From: Eonycteris spelaea
Taxonomy: Eukaryota > Chordata > Mammalia > Chiroptera > Pteropodidae
Direction: 5' to 3'
NCBI GenBank assembly: GCA_003508835.1
Contig: PUFA01000070.1
Span: 5,022,001 to 5,086,000 of the forward strand
Length of the DNA stretch: 64,000 nucleotides
The translations under genes were made by a program, and so were the position numbers. Each line of letters opens with the position of its first letter. Positions within the stretch are counted from its first letter, which is position 1. The notes beneath the pieces are model-generated. The model did no database searches. It saw nothing but the letters and a program-made list of their open reading frames with translations, and had not been told where the DNA came from. Positions 47,400 to 58,910 of this stretch are shown here, in pieces.

Positions 47400-47680
47400 T
47401 TACAATGAAGACTAAAATCCTTAATACTGCATAACAGGTCTTACATGATCTGCTCCTTCCTACCTCTCTAGTTTCTCAGCTGGTATCTTATGCTGAGACC
47501 TAGCTGCAAGAGTCTTTTTTTAGTTTCTGGACATACAATTTTCTGCTTCATGGCTTCTTCTGCTTGGAATATATTCTCCTACTGTTCAATACCTAGTTAA
47601 CTCTTATCATCTTCTAGATAGCCTAAATGTCACTCGGATAAGAAAGTCTTTCCATAAGCTTCTGTTTCCTCTCAGACAAT
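47400..47680 (+). mobile_element. L2 3' end
   Basis: TCTTACATGATCTGCTCCTT, then TCTGCTTGGAATATATTCTC and AAATGTCACTCGGATAAGAA, follow the sense L2 3' region. Confidence 0.8.
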
Positions 47681-47769
47681 TTGGGAAAAGAAAAACAAAA
47701 TGGCAATCGCAGTCTACTGTATATCAAGTTACAAAAGTTACTTTTAATAACAATAAAATAACTGACCTT

Positions 47770-47935
47770 GGGCTTTACTCTTGGCCAGACACATACATCT
47801 AAGCACTTTTATATACTGGCTCATTTACTCCTTTAACTACCCAACCAGGTAGGCACTATTAAAACTTCATTAGCACATAGGAATTAAAACTTGCCCTAGG
47901 TAACAAAGCTAGTGCTAGGCCCATGATTAAGAAAA
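47770..47935 (-). mobile_element. MIR fragment
   Basis: The text CCAACCAGGTAGGCACTATT and GGTAACAAAGCTAGTGCTAG is reverse-complement MIR. Confidence 0.55.
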
Positions 47936-48328
47936 TGTAGTACTGGCATAAGGAGAAGCAAAAAGACCAATGAAACATCACAAAGAAACAAGAACCAGCT
48001 TCATATATACGTGGAACTATGATGTATGCCAAAAGTATCATCACAAACTAGTGAGGAAAGATCTGCCTTTGTACTGGCTATATACAAAAAACTAGAGCCG
48101 AACCTGACATATGCACTAAATTCTACTCTAATGCTTATTTCAAAAAACTGAATGTGCTAAACATGATTGCTATATTAGGGAATAACACAAATTTCAACAT
48201 ATGCTTAAGTATTACTTCACCCACAACCAGGGCCAAGACTAAGGTGAGACGAGTAAAATGTCTACGGATCCTAAGAGAGAGAGTCCCCTTAAATTTTATA
48301 CCCTAGTCCTAATGCTGAAACAAACACT

Positions 48329-48358
48329 GGGGGGTGGGGGGGGTGGGTGGGGGGTGGT
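48329..48358 (+). repeat. G-rich tract with strong G-quadruplex potential
   Basis: Runs of six, eight, three and six G separated by single T bases within about 30 bases. The plus strand is the template strand of USP15. An open frame beginning here is a by-product. Confidence 0.8.
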
Positions 48359-48939
48359 GTAGAACATTACCCAGCTGTACTGAGCTACACAGTAATGCAC
48401 AAAACACACACTTCAAACATCTACTTAAATTCATGTGTGTTGAGCCACATTCTCCACAACTGCTATTACAACTTCTCGGCAGATTTCAGACAATCCTCCT
48501 TCTACCACTTCACAATAACTTATAAGCCTCAACCTTTCTGAATACCACTTCCACAAATAATCTTCATTTTTTTCCAAATAAAAATATCAACTTTATTATG
48601 ATATCATGCCTTCTTAACCATTTAGCGTGTGTAAATTGTGCTACCATTTTTAAGTATTTTTTTTAATGTGTCACTGACAAAATTTTTTTGAGTACGAAGC
48701 CCAGCCCCATTATCCCCATATGCCCTATGGTTTTTATTGCATGATTTTGCATATAGCATGGTGATTTTTAGGAACATATGCTGTGTTACAGAAGAATTAA
48801 TTATGCAAAATAGTTGTATTAAAAATATAAATGTGAAAGCAAAAGTAATTTAAAAAAAGATATAAGAAAATCCTTGTTACTTTAGAAGATACAAAGAGTT
48901 AATACAAAGAGCAAAAAAAATCTTAAAAGTTTGATAATC

Positions 48940-49945
48940 TTGCCAAGGTTAAAATGAGAAGCTATGATCAACAGATACCACCAAGGAAAGAGATAAGACT
49001 GGGGAAGATATTTATACCACATGTAACCAACAAAGGATTAGGACCGGGAAGAATGCATTTAAAAAAAAAAAGAGAGAGAGAGAGAAAAGCAATTCACAGA
49101 ACAGAAACTAGAATGACCTCTATACATGAGAAGATGCTCAATCTTATTAGCAATGGGAATACAAATTAACGCAATACCATGCCATTCTCATGAAACTGGT
49201 GAACACAGTTTTTAAAAATTTTCTTCATACTCTTCTGTCTCCCTGAAGTATTACATTAAATATGATAAATGTTTTCTATTTAATATAGAATGGTTTATAC
49301 ACATGCATGCACATGTCAACAATATTAAGTGTACAGAAGATGTATCGTAACAGAAATTCATATACTGCCAAAGGGAATGTAAACTGAACCCTCATTTTGG
49401 AGAATAATTTGGCACTATCTGTTAAAGATGAGCATACCATACAATGATGTATTGCCACTAAGTTTTATTCTATAGAAACTCTTGCACTTATCTACAAGAA
49501 TACAACTGTAAGTACATACTACAGTATAATTTCTAAGAAAAACTGGGAAAACCCTAATATCCACTATTCACACCAAGAAATACTGTACAAAAACTGAAAT
49601 GAAAAATGCAACTACACGCATTAACATGGATAAATCTCAAAACTACAATGTTGAGCAAAAAAGCTGCAAAAGCATACATGTAATATAACACAAATATATT
49701 AAGATAGAGATAAGCACACATAGTGCAACACAGAAAACTGTAAAACATGGCCGCGAATAATACATAGTATTTACAGACCCATGCATGTTAAAAGTATAAA
49801 GAGAATAATAAAAATCAGTTTCAGGACAGTGGCTCCCTCTGGCTATAGAGGGAAGGTGGGTGGGATTAGGGAAACATACAAGGAAACTCAACTGTATCTG
49901 TAATGTTTCATTTTCTTAAACTAAGAAGTATACACATTTTGTTGT
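48940..49945 (+). mobile_element. L1 3' part, sense, with a foreign patch inside
   Basis: GAGAAGATGCTCAATCTTAT, GGAGAATAATTTGGCACTAT and AACATGGATAAATCTCAAAA follow L1 ORF2 end and 3' UTR. Between about 49217 and 49345 the L1 text is interrupted by a segment that recurs at 49947-50036, just beyond the L1 3' end. Confidence 0.75.
49219..49307. repeat. Local direct repeat, copy 1
   Basis: Contains a 57-bp core (49243-49299) identical to 49972-50028. Confidence 0.92.
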
Positions 49946-49946
49946 A

Positions 49947-50036
49947 TTTTCCTTCATATTCATCTGTCCCACTGAAGTATTACATTAAATATGATAAATG
50001 TTTTCTATTTAATATAGAATGGTTTATATACATGCA
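49947..50036. repeat. Local direct repeat, copy 2
   Basis: Contains the same 57-bp core, 729 bases downstream of copy 1. The flanks just outside the core are similar for about 30 more bases. Confidence 0.92.
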
Positions 50037-50221
50037 CTTTATATACATGAAGTAGTCAAATGTATAGACTACAATGTTGAGGCCAACAAAACTGATAAAG
50101 TAACAGTCAAAAAGTGAAAAGAAATTTCAAGCATAAAGATAAGAAAAATAACCACAATACAACTTTGGTTTTTTTTAACTGGGATAAAAAAATATGTACA
50201 GCAAAATGTATAAAATGAATA

Positions 50222-50264
50222 GTTTAAAAATAAAATAAAAATAAAATAAAAATAAAATAAAAAG
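50222..50264 (+). repeat. (TAAAA)n microsatellite
   Basis: Repeated AAAATAAAATAAAAATAAAA units. Confidence 0.85.
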
Positions 50265-51059
50265 TTTTAGTTTCACTATTTTTTAATTTATAATTTTATA
50301 TTATCTCATATTTATAATTTATATTATCTCTTCCAAATAGATGAATTTGCATTAGACTGTAATTAAAATTTACACAAGCTTTGAAAATTTTTCTTTGGAA
50401 AAATATGATTTGTTTCTAACATCAAATTATGATTCTGATATATAGTAATGTATTAATTTTCAAGAAATTACTTCCTTTTGGTAACTAGACCAACCAACAA
50501 GTAAGCCAGAAAAGTAAAAATAATTGGGTGACATAAAAAAACAAAGTGCAGAAAGTAGATCAACCTTGATATTTGGGAATATGAGCAAAACAATCATTCT
50601 AAATCCCTAAAATTGACATATATACTGATTTTAAGCTGATCAAACTTTAGTACCAAATATTACATATATAAAAGACTTGCAACCACATAAATTCATCTGA
50701 ATATTAATGTACAAACATCTAGATAGCTCAAGAGTAGTGATTAATTGCTTTGTGATAAATAGACTAAGTTTCTTGCACTAAAGAATCTATATCTTATGGC
50801 TAAGACTAAAGGTGAAATATTTCTGAATAATAATGAGTCATCTATCTGACTGTGTCCCCATATAAAAAGCTATAAAATAAATGTACCAAATATGATCAAG
50901 ATCACTTTATTTATGGTTGAGGCCTCTGTCTGTATCTTAATTACTACCATTTCCTTCTGTTTCAGTGAATTACAAAAAATGATGAGAGTGCTTCATGCCA
51001 TGAATCTCACACACTAATACATCAACATGAAAATAGTTTTATCATAATGTTAATACTAC

Positions 51060-52345
51060 CTGTGTTCGAAAATTAAGGAAAACCTCATGGAGATTAAAGA
51101 TCCATAGTCTTCAATTTCTCAAATTCTTCAAAGATGATCTGCACTCCTTCGGTATGTTTACAGCCTTCTCTCTTTTCAATTGTTATTTCAAACCTTTTCC
51201 AGTCTCACTAACTTTAACTCATTAGGTTGAACAGACAACCCTACTACCTACTTTTCAAAGTAGTTTGAAGCTTCAACACTCTATCCAACTCTTGCTCCAC
51301 ATCTTAATCTTACTTGATTCCTTTATATATCAGTGGAAGATACAACCCTCCCTAAATCCAAGACTAATATTTTTGTTCCAGTGTTTTGGATTTAATTTCC
51401 TTCTGCCTCCTTGGAACTTATTCCATTAATAATAACCCCTGCCTCTATGTTTTTCTCTGTATCCTTTCTTTTTTCTTTCTCCACTCAGCTTACAAAAAGG
51501 GACAATTCTTTCTCCCTTTTCTCCCAAACCACTTCCCATTTCCCATACTTATTTCCTCCTCTGTCCATTCCCATTTTTCTGATTTGTCTTTGCAGCCAAG
51601 CTTATCCTTCTTCAAGTCTCATTTACTCTTCAACCTGGCAAACAGGTCTTCCTACCCCAATGGGCCCTCATAAGGGTTCTCACAAAGTCACCAATGGCCA
51701 CTCTAACAAACTCAAAGGATCCATAACTTTATGTACTTTATCGATCCTTTTTAAAGCTAAACTCTGATTCTTTTTTTTTTACAACCTTTTCTTCCTCTGC
51801 TTAACTGTTAGTATTCCACAGAGCTGTTCTCTAATTTCTTCTTCTCTTATGTTCATACTTTCTAATGATATTGTAATTCATACCACTGATTCCAAAATCT
51901 GTATCCCAGGGCGTTTCCAAGTTCTTGAGCCATATTTCCAATTCCTACTAGTCCACGTCAACTTGGATTTATCACACATTTCAACCTTGAGTCATCAATC
52001 ATCTTCTCACCTTCAAATGTACTCCTTCTCTAGTATTCCTTTAATAAATGATGTCATCAGTAATTTAACTTCCCAAGCCAAAAACCAGAATATTACCCTT
52101 TATTACTCCTTCACCCTATAATATCTAGTAACTAAATCTCTCCCTCTCTATTTCATTCTCAGAAAAGTATCTTAGTTCTGTACCTCCCATTCGCCATCAT
52201 TTTTTCGTGCCACAGATTACAGTAAGAGCTGTTCAACTGTTTGTGCTTTAACTGTGCTTGCTTTCAATTTATCCTCCATTCTGCTGCCACAGACATTTTA
52301 AAAACACAAATATGATGTCACTTCTCTTTTTAAAGTTCTAATATC
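51060..52345 (+). mobile_element. L2, long sense fragment
   Basis: The order of CACAAAGTCACCAATGGCCA (51680), CTGTTCTCTAATTTCTTCTT, CTCCATTCTGCTGCCACAGA (52274) and AATATGATGTCACTTCTCTT agrees with L2 from mid-ORF2 to near the 3' end. The frames at 51386-51767 and 51849-52121 are L2 remnants. Confidence 0.75.
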
Positions 52346-52384
52346 ACAAAAGAATATAAATGCTTTATATTTAAAGTTTTTAAA

Positions 52385-52560
52385 AGTGTTTATTCACCTT
52401 AGTTTTACCATTATAGTAACTTTCCCCACCTTTTTCTTTATTTAGCTAATGGGGAAACCAACACTCAGAGAGGTTACCTAACTTATTAAGATCACATAGA
52501 GTTTGTTTTCAGTATGTACTCTCTAGTTTTCAGACTCTAAAGTTCAATGCACTACTATAT
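52385..52560 (-). mobile_element. MIR fragment
   Basis: ACTCAGAGAGGTTACCTAAC followed by TTAAGATCACATAGAG is reverse-complement MIR. Confidence 0.65.
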
Positions 52561-53149
52561 TAAACTTAATTTTAAATTTCCTTTATTTAACAAAGACCTA
52601 AATATGTTGGATACCTAGTAAAATCATACATCATATTCCCCGGTTCTCTTTATAAAATAGAAGGATACCATAACGTTATTATCAAATAATAAATGAGAAT
52701 TGAAATACCTAAAAAGGCACAGTCTAGCAATTTTTATCCATTTTACTTACGAAGAAAGTAAGTATTTTCAAAGTGGGGAATCTTTGGTAAATGTTAAATC
52801 TTTGCCTATCAGGAACCTAGTAGTAAAGCCTAAGTGTTCACTCTATGCCAACATGAGAGTCATATTTTCACCTCAATTAAGACTATACAAAAAAAAAAAA
52901 AACCACTATCTTTTAAGAGTTCTTCTAGAGTTGTGGTAAACAATACATTGTGGATGAAATTTTTCCATATCCAACCTCAATTTTTCACGATGATTTTTGC
53001 TTATAACTTTCTTACCTGCTGAAATCAGATGAGTAGCTATGAATTCTAAACTTACTGTAGAAAAAATACTAGACCAAAATTCTTTTTCTGACATTACTTG
53101 CTGTGAGGTCTTAGTTACTCGCACTGAAACCTTTGGAATGCTCATCTTA

Positions 53150-53745
53150 GACACAGAAATTCATTCATTCAAAAAGTATTTACTGGAGGTGTACTATGTA
53201 TACGCTATCCCATACGAACAGGTCGTTAGCAAAATAGGCAAGGTCCCTATGTTCATGGAATTCAGATCCCAGTAGAAAGAATACTTAATTAAGATATGTA
53301 GTAAAATAGTGTGGTAAGTGCTGTGAATGAAAAGTACAAAGAGCTACGAATAAAGGAAAAACTCCTTGAAAAAAGTAACATTTTGGCATATGAATAAAGG
53401 TAATTTCAAGAAAAGTATGAAAATAAAACTATAAGCCTGTTCTAGGGCCAGAACAACCTAGGGAGTTTGGTAAATTGGAGGAACTTACTAAATGCAGTTG
53501 GAGTTTAAGACAAGGGGGGTAGGAATGCTAGATAAGGCTGGAGAAGTAAGTACATGGGGGGCGGGGAGGGCAGACTATGCAGTGCCTTTAAGGTAATGAT
53601 AAGGATTTTATCCTAAACACAATGAAAAGCCATTGAAAGCGTTTTAGAAGGGAAGAGATAAGATCTGATTTACATTTCATGAAGGCCACTGGGATATTTC
53701 GATAGTTCACAGGATTGCTGAGAGGATCAAATACAGGTGAAATGA
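53150..53745 (-). mobile_element. L2 fragment
   Basis: Reverse-complement L2: AGTATTTACTGGAGGTGTAC, then CAGACTATGCAGTGCCTTTA, GGATTTTATCCTAAACACAA, GAAAAGCCATTGAAAGCGTT. The long plus-strand frame at 53039-53275 lies partly in it. Confidence 0.8.
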
Positions 53746-54002
53746 CTAATAAGTCAAAAACTTACATAAAATTATGTTATGAATACTTTAAAAAGTCTAA
53801 ATTGTATGGTGCTAAATATTCTGAAGGCATCAAGAAAGATAATTTGTATTGCAGTCTATAAAGAATAATTTTTCAATGGTTCAAGAGGCTGAGTCAATTT
53901 TAGTACCCCAAATAAATCTGAGTTAAATTTAAGAAAGTCTTCAAATACAGAAAAGCTATATTAAGAACTAAAAAGGCCAGATTTTCTTTTTATTTCCTTT
54001 CC

Positions 54003-54024
54003 TTTTTTTTTTTTTTTTTTTTTT
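54003..54024. repeat. Poly(T) tract
   Basis: A run of about 20 T on the plus strand, just after a short pyrimidine stretch. Confidence 0.85.
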
Positions 54025-54879
54025 GTACTGGTGGTAGGGGAAAGATAGGAGTTTCAAAAGTTGTTCACCCTTTGTACACACACTGGAAGAAAATTTCAAG
54101 AAAAATACATAGGGGCCAATAAATGAATCATAAATAGTTTTGCCAGAAATGAGGAAATCCCAATAGCATTTAGGAAACCAGAGTGCTAGTGAATGTAAAT
54201 GCATAGTTCCTTTTTTTCTTTTGATTAGTGTATGTTTATGCTGACAACTTTCAAATAAGCAATTTCTGCTTAATTGCCTAATACTGACATGTTATTTTTT
54301 TTAATCCGACCTTTTTCTCTGCAAAGTAGACATAAGAGTCATTCTTTTACAACTAAGGAAATACACAAAAATCTCAGCCTAACCCAACATACCACACTTA
54401 ATCTCAGAACAATATGTATAACTATCTTGCATAATTGTTTAATAGCATAAACAATTCTGGATGTTAATTTGCTCTATGATTAATACTCTCATTTAATGAA
54501 ATACTGTTTAAGTTAACTACCGATTGCATAAACCATTTTTAATACTAAAAGAGATATTATTAGTATCTGGTAGTTTAAATCATTATAAACCAGATATTTC
54601 ACTGATTTTTTTTTAAGTACCACAAACTAAAACTCAGAATGTCACTGTTGCAGTAAAACTTAACCAAAGAAAGCTATGAAGTTCTTTTAAATAGACAAAT
54701 GGCTTGGTTAATCATCTCTTTATATCTTAAAAATTATAATATCTTTATATTTCAACAATTTCCAAATATTTTCTGCTCTTCACATTAAATTCATCTGTTA
54801 GCATAAGTCATTTTTATGACCTCTTTTTACATCTAAACTAAAAGACAAATAAAGAACTCAACAAAGTGGACTAGTAAGA

Positions 54880-55845
54880 TTGTGAAAATGGAAAGAAAAT
54901 TCACAGAATCAGAGGAGATTTTGCAAATCATCTATTGGATAATGAACTTGTATCTAGAATACATAGAGAACTCTTAAAACTCAATAAAGAGAAATAACAA
55001 AATTAAAAAACTGGAAAAGGATCTAGACAGACATTTTGCCAAAGAAGATAAACAAATGGCCAATAAGCATATATGAAAAGATGTTTAACATCATCAGCCA
55101 TTAGGGAAATGCAAATCAAAACAAGAAGATACTTCACATCCACTAAGATGGCTATAATGAAAAAAAGAGACAATAACAAATGCTGACAAGGATGTGGAGA
55201 AATAAGAACCCTAATGCAATGCTGGCGGCAACATAAAATGGTGCAGCTGCTTTGGAAAAGGGTTTATCAGCTCCTCAAAAAATTAACCATAGGGATCCAG
55301 CAATTCCATTTCTAGGTATACACCCAAGAGAAATGAAAACTTATGTCCACACAAAAACCTGCACACAAATGTCCACAGCAAGTTTATTAGTAACAGCTAA
55401 AAAGTATAAACAGTTCATGTCCATCAACTAATTAAGGAATAAATTCAATGAGTTATGTCTGTACAATGTAATATAACTTGGCAATAAAAAGTGAAATATT
55501 GATGCATACTATAATATGGATGAACCTTAAAAACACTATGTTGAGTGCATGAAGCCAGACACAAAAATCACATGTACTATGATTCCATGTATATGAAATA
55601 CCCAGAATAGGCAAATCTATGAAACAGAAAGTAAATCAGTAGCTGCCTAGCACAAGGGAAGGTGGGGAGAAATTGGAGGATTAATAGGTATGGGGTTTCT
55701 TTTAGGGATGATAAAAATATTCCAAAGTTGATTTTGATGATGGTTGCACGACTCTGTGAATATTACAAAACCCAATGAACTGTACACATTAAGTGGGTGA
55801 ATTTATGATAAGTGAATTACATCACAATAAAGTTGTTATATTTTA
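54880..55845 (+). mobile_element. L1 3' part, sense
   Basis: CAAAGAAGATAAACAAATGG, GGGAAATGCAAATCAAAACA, CTAGGTATACACCCAAGAGA and TTGATGATGGTTGCACGACT follow L1MA/MB-type ORF2 end and 3' UTR. Decayed. Confidence 0.85.
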
Positions 55846-56254
55846 AGGGGGAGGGGGAGTGGAAGGATCATAGATCTGGATGGGATTATTAGGAATGATT
55901 TTACAGAGACTGGTTCGAGTTAGGTTTTGAAGTAAGTGAAAGTCAGGAATTAGTAAAATGTACCTGAAATAATATGAATGATGTGTAAAGCCCTGTAAAG
56001 CAGGAATAAGAAAATAATTTGCAGGAAATGGCAACATCATCTGTATCAAAGCAGCGCTATATTAGAAATGAGACTGCTAAGACTAGAATGCTAAAATAAG
56101 GAGACCCAGAAACTTCTATAGGTTCATCATATGGATAGCAGATGAACATGGTGTCTTACTAATGTGACAAAGCTGTCACTTCTTGATTTTAATACTTCCA
56201 AGTATTTGTCCCTTCAAAAGCTGCTTCCATAATGTGGCTATCACTCTATCACTC

Positions 56255-56435
56255 AAAGGCAGTCAGTACAGTTTAAATGCAGGCTTTTAGAGTTGACTAA
56301 GAATCTGCTCTACTACTGACCGAATGCATGCCCATGTGCACTTAACTCTGTACCCTAGTTTCTGTAACTGTAAAATGAGAATTCTCACTTACTTCCTACA
56401 TGTCAAAAGCTCTTAGCATAGTAAATGAGTGGTAA
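56255..56435 (+). mobile_element. MIR SINE
   Basis: TCAGTACAGTTTAAATGCAG, CTCTACTACTGACC and CTGTAACTGTAAAATGAGAA follow MIR. Confidence 0.65.
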
Positions 56436-57659
56436 CCATAGCCAAAACTTCATGGTACATATAACTACTTAGCCATGCCTCTTCTGACAATCAAACATTT
56501 TTTAGCTTAAAATCCATTTAAATTTATGAATATAAAATTTCCATCTATATCAAAGATAAATCTCTTGATTAAACGGTTATACTCTGTCAAGCTGTTAAAA
56601 CATATTGTTAAAAAATATAAAGCAATACAAATTACCGGGTCTCTTTTCACCCTTTTCATTCTTTTTCTCTTTTAATTTACTATTTTTTTTTATTATGGTG
56701 TTATTGGTTAATGAAATCCAGTAAGTTTCAAGTGTATAATTCCCCATATCATTCTTGATCTTTTTGTTTTTTACTAAAGGAACTTGATGCTCTTTTCACT
56801 CAAGTAATTTTGTCTCTAATGCTCCCAGGTTTTTAATTTAACTGACTCTAAAACTTAAATAGGCTGCCCTCAGAGCACTCTTGGACTTGCTTGTGAGAGC
56901 CTTTGACTTCCTTTACAAATGAAGTCCTTTCTATGGCTACTTCTGCTAAACAGAAGTAAAAAGTAGAGAAGAAAGAATAAAAAGTAAAGAAGTAAGAGTA
57001 AAAAATTATCCAGTAGTGGAAAGAAGAGTTAGCATTCTTAAGTCTCCTCCTCATGGAGAAGAAAAGTAGTCATTACCATTCTTTTCCTTTTGGAGAGCTA
57101 TAAGGAAACTATGAAGAATCTTACTAATGGAAGCAGTAAGTGTTCTACACATAATGACATAACGTTAAACCCACAGAAGTTTTCTTTTATTACCGTCTGA
57201 CTTTCTTTACTACTTTATGAGGAGTCATTTTTGATTGTCCCCTCAGACACATCATTTTAATTGTATCCAAAACACTGAAAGGAACTCCATTCTCTTCTTT
57301 AAAGACTATATGGAGAAAGAATCTGGAGAAATGACTTCGAAGGCATAAATGTGAGATACAGAGTGTGAACTACAGTGGTAACTGAGGAATATCTAAAGGT
57401 ATAAACTGAAATGACATTACTCAAGGAAGAAAAAAAAACTAGCAACTGTTGAAAAATTCTATATGGGGACAAAGGAATAGTTTAATAGTTTAATGATTTA
57501 ATAAAATACTATTTGAGTTATGTTTGATTAGTGATAGCATAAAACATTTTTAATACTAAGAATATATTGATATATCTAGTATTTTAAATTATAAATCAGG
57601 TACTTAAACTAGTTCTGAAATCATCAAATGTCTACAACAAGAAGTGAATAAGAGCACTT

Positions 57660-57745
57660 ACTTTAAAGGATGCATAAGTAAAGCATTTAGAATAGTGGCT
57701 GGCACAGAGTAAGCAATCAATAAATGTTTACTAGTGGTGGTATTA
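57660..57745 (+). mobile_element. MIR 3' fragment
   Basis: TAGTGGCTGGCACAGAGTAA followed by CAATAAATGTTTACTA is the MIR 3' end. Confidence 0.7.
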
Positions 57746-58689
57746 TCACTTGCAAACCACATACAAAACAACTGATTTAAGATTCCTATACATAAGGAAC
57801 ATAAATACATATTTTGATCCTGATTTTGAGGATCAAATCAGATAATGTATGCAAACATATTTCTCCACCTTATTCTATGTCCCTGCCAATAATACCTGAT
57901 GTTTCAATTCACTTTTATCAAAATCATGACATTAATAAAGTGATTCTCAAAATAAAGAAAAACCACTCTAAATTCATGTAATAAAATGTATATACCTAAT
58001 GACTAAGACTGAAAAACTGATTGTTCTATTAGCAGTGATGCAACTTGGACGATCAGTTTTCAGGAAGTGTTATAAAGGTATCAATACAATTATGTATCTT
58101 CCACTGTCTTAATTCAAATGTCTTTAGACTGAAATTTTACTTAAAAAGTTATTTCTGAAAAAAGAATCAGTTGGTAAACATGGAACATAACATACCAATC
58201 ATGTTTACATTTTCTAACCTGGGTTCATGAAGAGAGGCTTATGTAATTTTAGCTTACTGTAACCCAGCATTTTTAAAATACACGTAAAGTACTAAAACAA
58301 AATAACCTACAAGCTCTTACTATCTGCTTGCTTGATGTGTTATTTCTATAAAACTATATGAGAAGAAGCCATTTGGCCCTTAACAAAAGTTTATGATTAC
58401 TGATAAACAATTAAAATCAAAAATCTCAATAATAAATGACTCCAGCTTCTTTTGTTTGATGTACTTTTGGATCAAAATACATATTCAGTTAGTTACCTAT
58501 TAATTTTTAAACATTTTAATTTCCAGAAACAAGTTATTAAGATTTTTAACACATTCTAGCATATCTAAAAAGTCACAAAGAGACAAGTGGGGGATAAAAT
58601 GGTAGAACTGTGCCACTAAAATAAGCTCCATTTAAAGATTTTAAAAATGTCAATTTTTTTCTTTTTAAAGTGAAACTTTTAAAAATTCA

Positions 58690-58910
58690 TCTTTAAAATA
58701 AAAGGCAGTATAGTACAGTGATTTTTAAGAACTGAATTAAAGTCCCAGACTACCTGGGTTCAAATCCCAGATATACTACAGTGTGAACACCTCTCTGAGC
58801 CTAGGATTCCTATTCTGTTAAGTGTGAATTATAACTTTCTAGTGCCCTAAAATTGTGGTGATAATAAGTTAATATATGTAAGTACTTAAAACAGCACCCT
58901 AACACAATGT
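58690..58910 (+). mobile_element. MIR SINE, nearly complete
   Basis: GGCAGTATAGTACAGTG, then ACTACCTGGGTTCAAATCCC (carrying the tRNA-like B box) and AAACAGCACCCTAACACAAT follow MIR from end to end. Confidence 0.85.

Noticed and set aside
51386..52121. Overlapping plus-strand frames of 90-118 residues
   Set aside because: They coincide with a sense L2 fragment and carry L2 text; Phe/Ser-rich composition is the by-product of a pyrimidine-rich strand.
53039..53275. Pair of overlapping frames on opposite strands
   Set aside because: Partly inside an antisense L2; neither resembles a known protein.
58740..58790. tRNA gene suggested by a GGTTCAAATCC B box
   Set aside because: The surrounding 200 bases follow MIR, a tRNA-derived SINE; no cloverleaf with acceptor stem is present.
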